A DNA stretch of 64,000 nucleotides, from the NCBI GenBank assembly GCA_947488605.1, contig CANKZJ010000005.1, positions 124,001 through 188,000 of the forward strand. The letters are read 5' to 3'. Numbering within the stretch: position 1 is the stretch's first letter; each line of letters begins with the position of its first letter. Position numbers and translations under genes: made by a program. This document shows positions 62,580-64,000 of this stretch, piece after piece. Below the pieces are notes generated by a model, which saw nothing but the letters and a program-made list of their open reading frames with translations, was not told the DNA's origin and searched no databases. The DNA is from an uncultured Paracoccaceae bacterium. GTDB lineage: Bacteria; Pseudomonadota; Alphaproteobacteria; Rhodobacterales; Rhodobacteraceae.

Positions 62580-64000
62580 CTACATCAGGTTTTGGACGTT
62601 AATACCAAAGGTTACAGCGCCAATCACTTCGCCCGTGTCTGGGTCTTTGATCGAAAGTGATGCTTGCGACTGGTAGAACCCCGTACTGTCATCAAACTCA
62701 ACTTCGCTGATATGCAGCGCGTTGGGGCCAACCTGATAGGTTTCCTGCCACTTTGCTTCGTCACCTTGCCAGTAGTCAGAGGTTTCGACGCTCTGTGCGA
62801 CGTTCAGACCTTTGTTATCCATGATGAATACCTCGGTCACAAAGCCGGCTGTCGCGGTTTGCTGGCTTAGAAGCCATTGCGAGACAGGATCTGCCAACAG
62901 TTTGGAGATCAGTGGTCCACCACCTTCACCCGCCTCTGCACGCCATTGCTGATCAAGTGCGATAACTTCGTCTTCTGTCAGGCCTGCATGGCGCGCGTTT
63001 TGTTCGTTGATTGCTGCAATCACAGCAGGTTCGACAAGCCAACCCGCAAGCTCGTTACGTGAATAAGCTTCGAGAGGGACCCGGTAAACACCGTCTTGGC
63101 CGGGCGTTGCGATCAGATAAAGCGTGATCGAGTTGTTCATGCCTTGTGACAGCTTCTTGGACAGCTCGGACGCAGCGATGACATCGTCAGCAGATGGTGT
63201 GTTGCCAGCGAGCGCACGATCAAACATGCTTCTATTGGCCAACCACACATCATAAGTCGCAACGAGGCTCGACGAGACAGCGTCATTTGGCGGTGCGTTG
63301 ATACCGGCAGCCGGGAATCCATCGCGCAAAGCGACGAGCGTTCTCTCGAAGAGATCGACTGTTTCTGCCAATTCTTCCTGCGTATCCGCATCCCCGGTAC
63401 CGGAGGCCAGTTCACACATAACGCGTGCCATGCGGTAGCCGAGCGCACGCTGTCTCACTGCAAAGTTCAAGACAGTCGCGTCGCTTTGCAAAAGCTGCTG
63501 GGGGTTAGAGTACTGACCCGAGATCGTTGCAGCTAAGCCTTCTGTCTTATCAAATAGAGCAGCGTAAGACGCGTTGATAGTGTTCGCTTCGGCAGCAGTA
63601 CCCCGACCAATCGACAGGTTTTCAGCAGCTTCATTCAAAGGTGCCCAAAATGAGGTCAGTTCTTGGATTGACTTGAGTGTCCGTGCGCGTGGTTCCGCAC
63701 CGGGCATGCCAAGCACGTCGCTGCCATTTTCGAGGCCAGCCAAGATGCTTGTGAATTCCTCGCGGTAGATTGCAAGGTCGGCTTCGGCTGTTTCCAGCCC
63801 GATGCCCGCATTAATCTGGCAACTGGTTGCCGCAACTGCTTCGCTCAATGACCGCAAACTTGCTGATCTGTTCACACGCGCCTTGGCACCATCATATGAG
63901 GCGTCGCTGAGTTGCTGTGCTTGTGCAGATGTCGCTGTGAAAGTGAATGTTGCTGGAGCAAGACCCAATACGGCGCAAAAAGCTGCCTTAGAGAGAATGC
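62580..64000 (-). CDS. PilJ-type (type IV pili methyl-accepting chemotaxis N-domain) protein, partial
   Basis: The frame is open through the right edge; the visible part is over 470 residues. Its start lies just beyond the window, because the residues from the edge (ILSKAAFCAVLGLAPATFTFTATSAQAQQ) form a signal peptide. The mature part has a PilJ-type N-terminal sensor domain (about residues 40-140 and 150-260; ELTSFWAPLNEAAENLSIGRG, VLNFAVRQRALGYRMARVMCEL), repeated in tandem, and a Cache-like C-terminal half (WLLSQQTATAGFVTEVFIMDNKGLNVAQS and SLSIKDPDTGEVIGAVTFGINVQNLM). No kinase or MCP signalling domain follows, so it may be a stand-alone sensor or ligand-binding protein of a signalling system upstream. 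Confidence 0.8.
   Translation of the reverse strand, partial: ILSKAAFCAVLGLAPATFTFTATSAQAQQLSDASYDGAKARVNRSASLRSLSEAVAATSCQINAGIGLETAEADLAIYREEFTSILAGLENGSDVLGMPGAEPRARTLKSIQELTSFWAPLNEAAENLSIGRGTAAEANTINASYAALFDKTEGLAATISGQYSNPQQLLQSDATVLNFAVRQRALGYRMARVMCELASGTGDADTQEELAETVDLFERTLVALRDGFPAAGINAPPNDAVSSSLVATYDVWLANRSMFDRALAGNTPSADDVIAASELSKKLSQGMNNSITLYLIATPGQDGVYRVPLEAYSRNELAGWLVEPAVIAAINEQNARHAGLTEDEVIALDQQWRAEAGEGGGPLISKLLADPVSQWLLSQQTATAGFVTEVFIMDNKGLNVAQSVETSDYWQGDEAKWQETYQVGPNALHISEVEFDDSTGFYQSQASLSIKDPDTGEVIGAVTFGINVQNLM

Overview
The window reads as a chromosomal stretch of a marine alphaproteobacterium of the Rhodobacterales (Roseobacter group). The basis is the gene content and family resemblance: an ftsX-plsC junction, a 318-residue malyl-CoA lyase of the Mcl1 type (ethylmalonyl-CoA pathway and glyoxylate handling), SmpB, AccA and MnmD of alphaproteobacterial type, and several small-molecule catabolic operons. 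No rRNA, tRNA, insertion sequence, prophage, integrase or CRISPR array was seen. Base composition looks even, so this appears to be native chromosome rather than an island.

Layout. 1-9 kb: ftsX (end only), plsC, a flavin (PPOX) enzyme, accA with an M50 protease, a small secreted protein, mcl1, an aromatic/aspartate aminotransferase, sseA, smpB, a small ion channel and a YcaQ-type protein. 9-14.7 kb: dapA, a lytic transglycosylase, an EamA exporter, mnmD and a divergent MnmC-like oxidase (a split version of the E. coli two-domain MnmC). 14.7-19.2 kb: a probable operon on the minus strand, rhodanese-pxpB-pxpC-pxpA-cupin-allE-like (5-oxoproline and possibly ureide nitrogen). 19.4-20.1 kb: an OmpA-domain protein with a Met/Asp/Glu pentapeptide repeat. 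20.1-26 kb: a divergent sugar-acid cluster with OtnK and OtnC, a metallo-hydrolase and an ABM protein on one side, an isopropylmalate-dehydrogenase-like enzyme, a Gfo/Idh/MocA enzyme and a GntR regulator on the other, around a GTATAC-N6-GTATAC palindrome.

26-41 kb: a lipid-anchored or membrane-anchored unknown, an RND efflux pair, a flavin oxidoreductase, divergent katG/oxyR with two palindromic LysR-type boxes, and a LysR regulator divergent from dabB-dabA (DAB inorganic-carbon uptake). 41-45 kb: a secreted unknown and a three-gene operon of two glycosyltransferase-like proteins and an unrecognised small protein. 45.2-48.4 kb: a Zur-box-like site followed by a ZrgA-type zinc uptake operon (ZrgA, ABC ATPase, FtsX-like permease, DUF3299 protein). 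48.4-49.5 kb: a secreted Cys protein and a TorF-like outer-membrane protein.

49.6-62.5 kb is the most distinctive region: an eight-gene minus-strand run, potD-potB-potC-potA-tetR-amine oxidase-TMADH-like flavoprotein with an extra C-terminal helical domain-aldehyde dehydrogenase, facing a bicupin-amine oxidase pair. Two copies of TGAA-N6-TTCAGTC lie in the 576-bp divergent promoter region and fit operators of the TetR-type regulator. Together these genes would import a polyamine-like compound, oxidise it by up to three flavoenzymes to aldehydes and then to acids. The window ends inside a PilJ-type sensor protein.

Across the window, many convergent gene pairs meet with 0-1 bp between them or with overlapping stop codons, while a few convergent pairs are separated by perfect hairpins.
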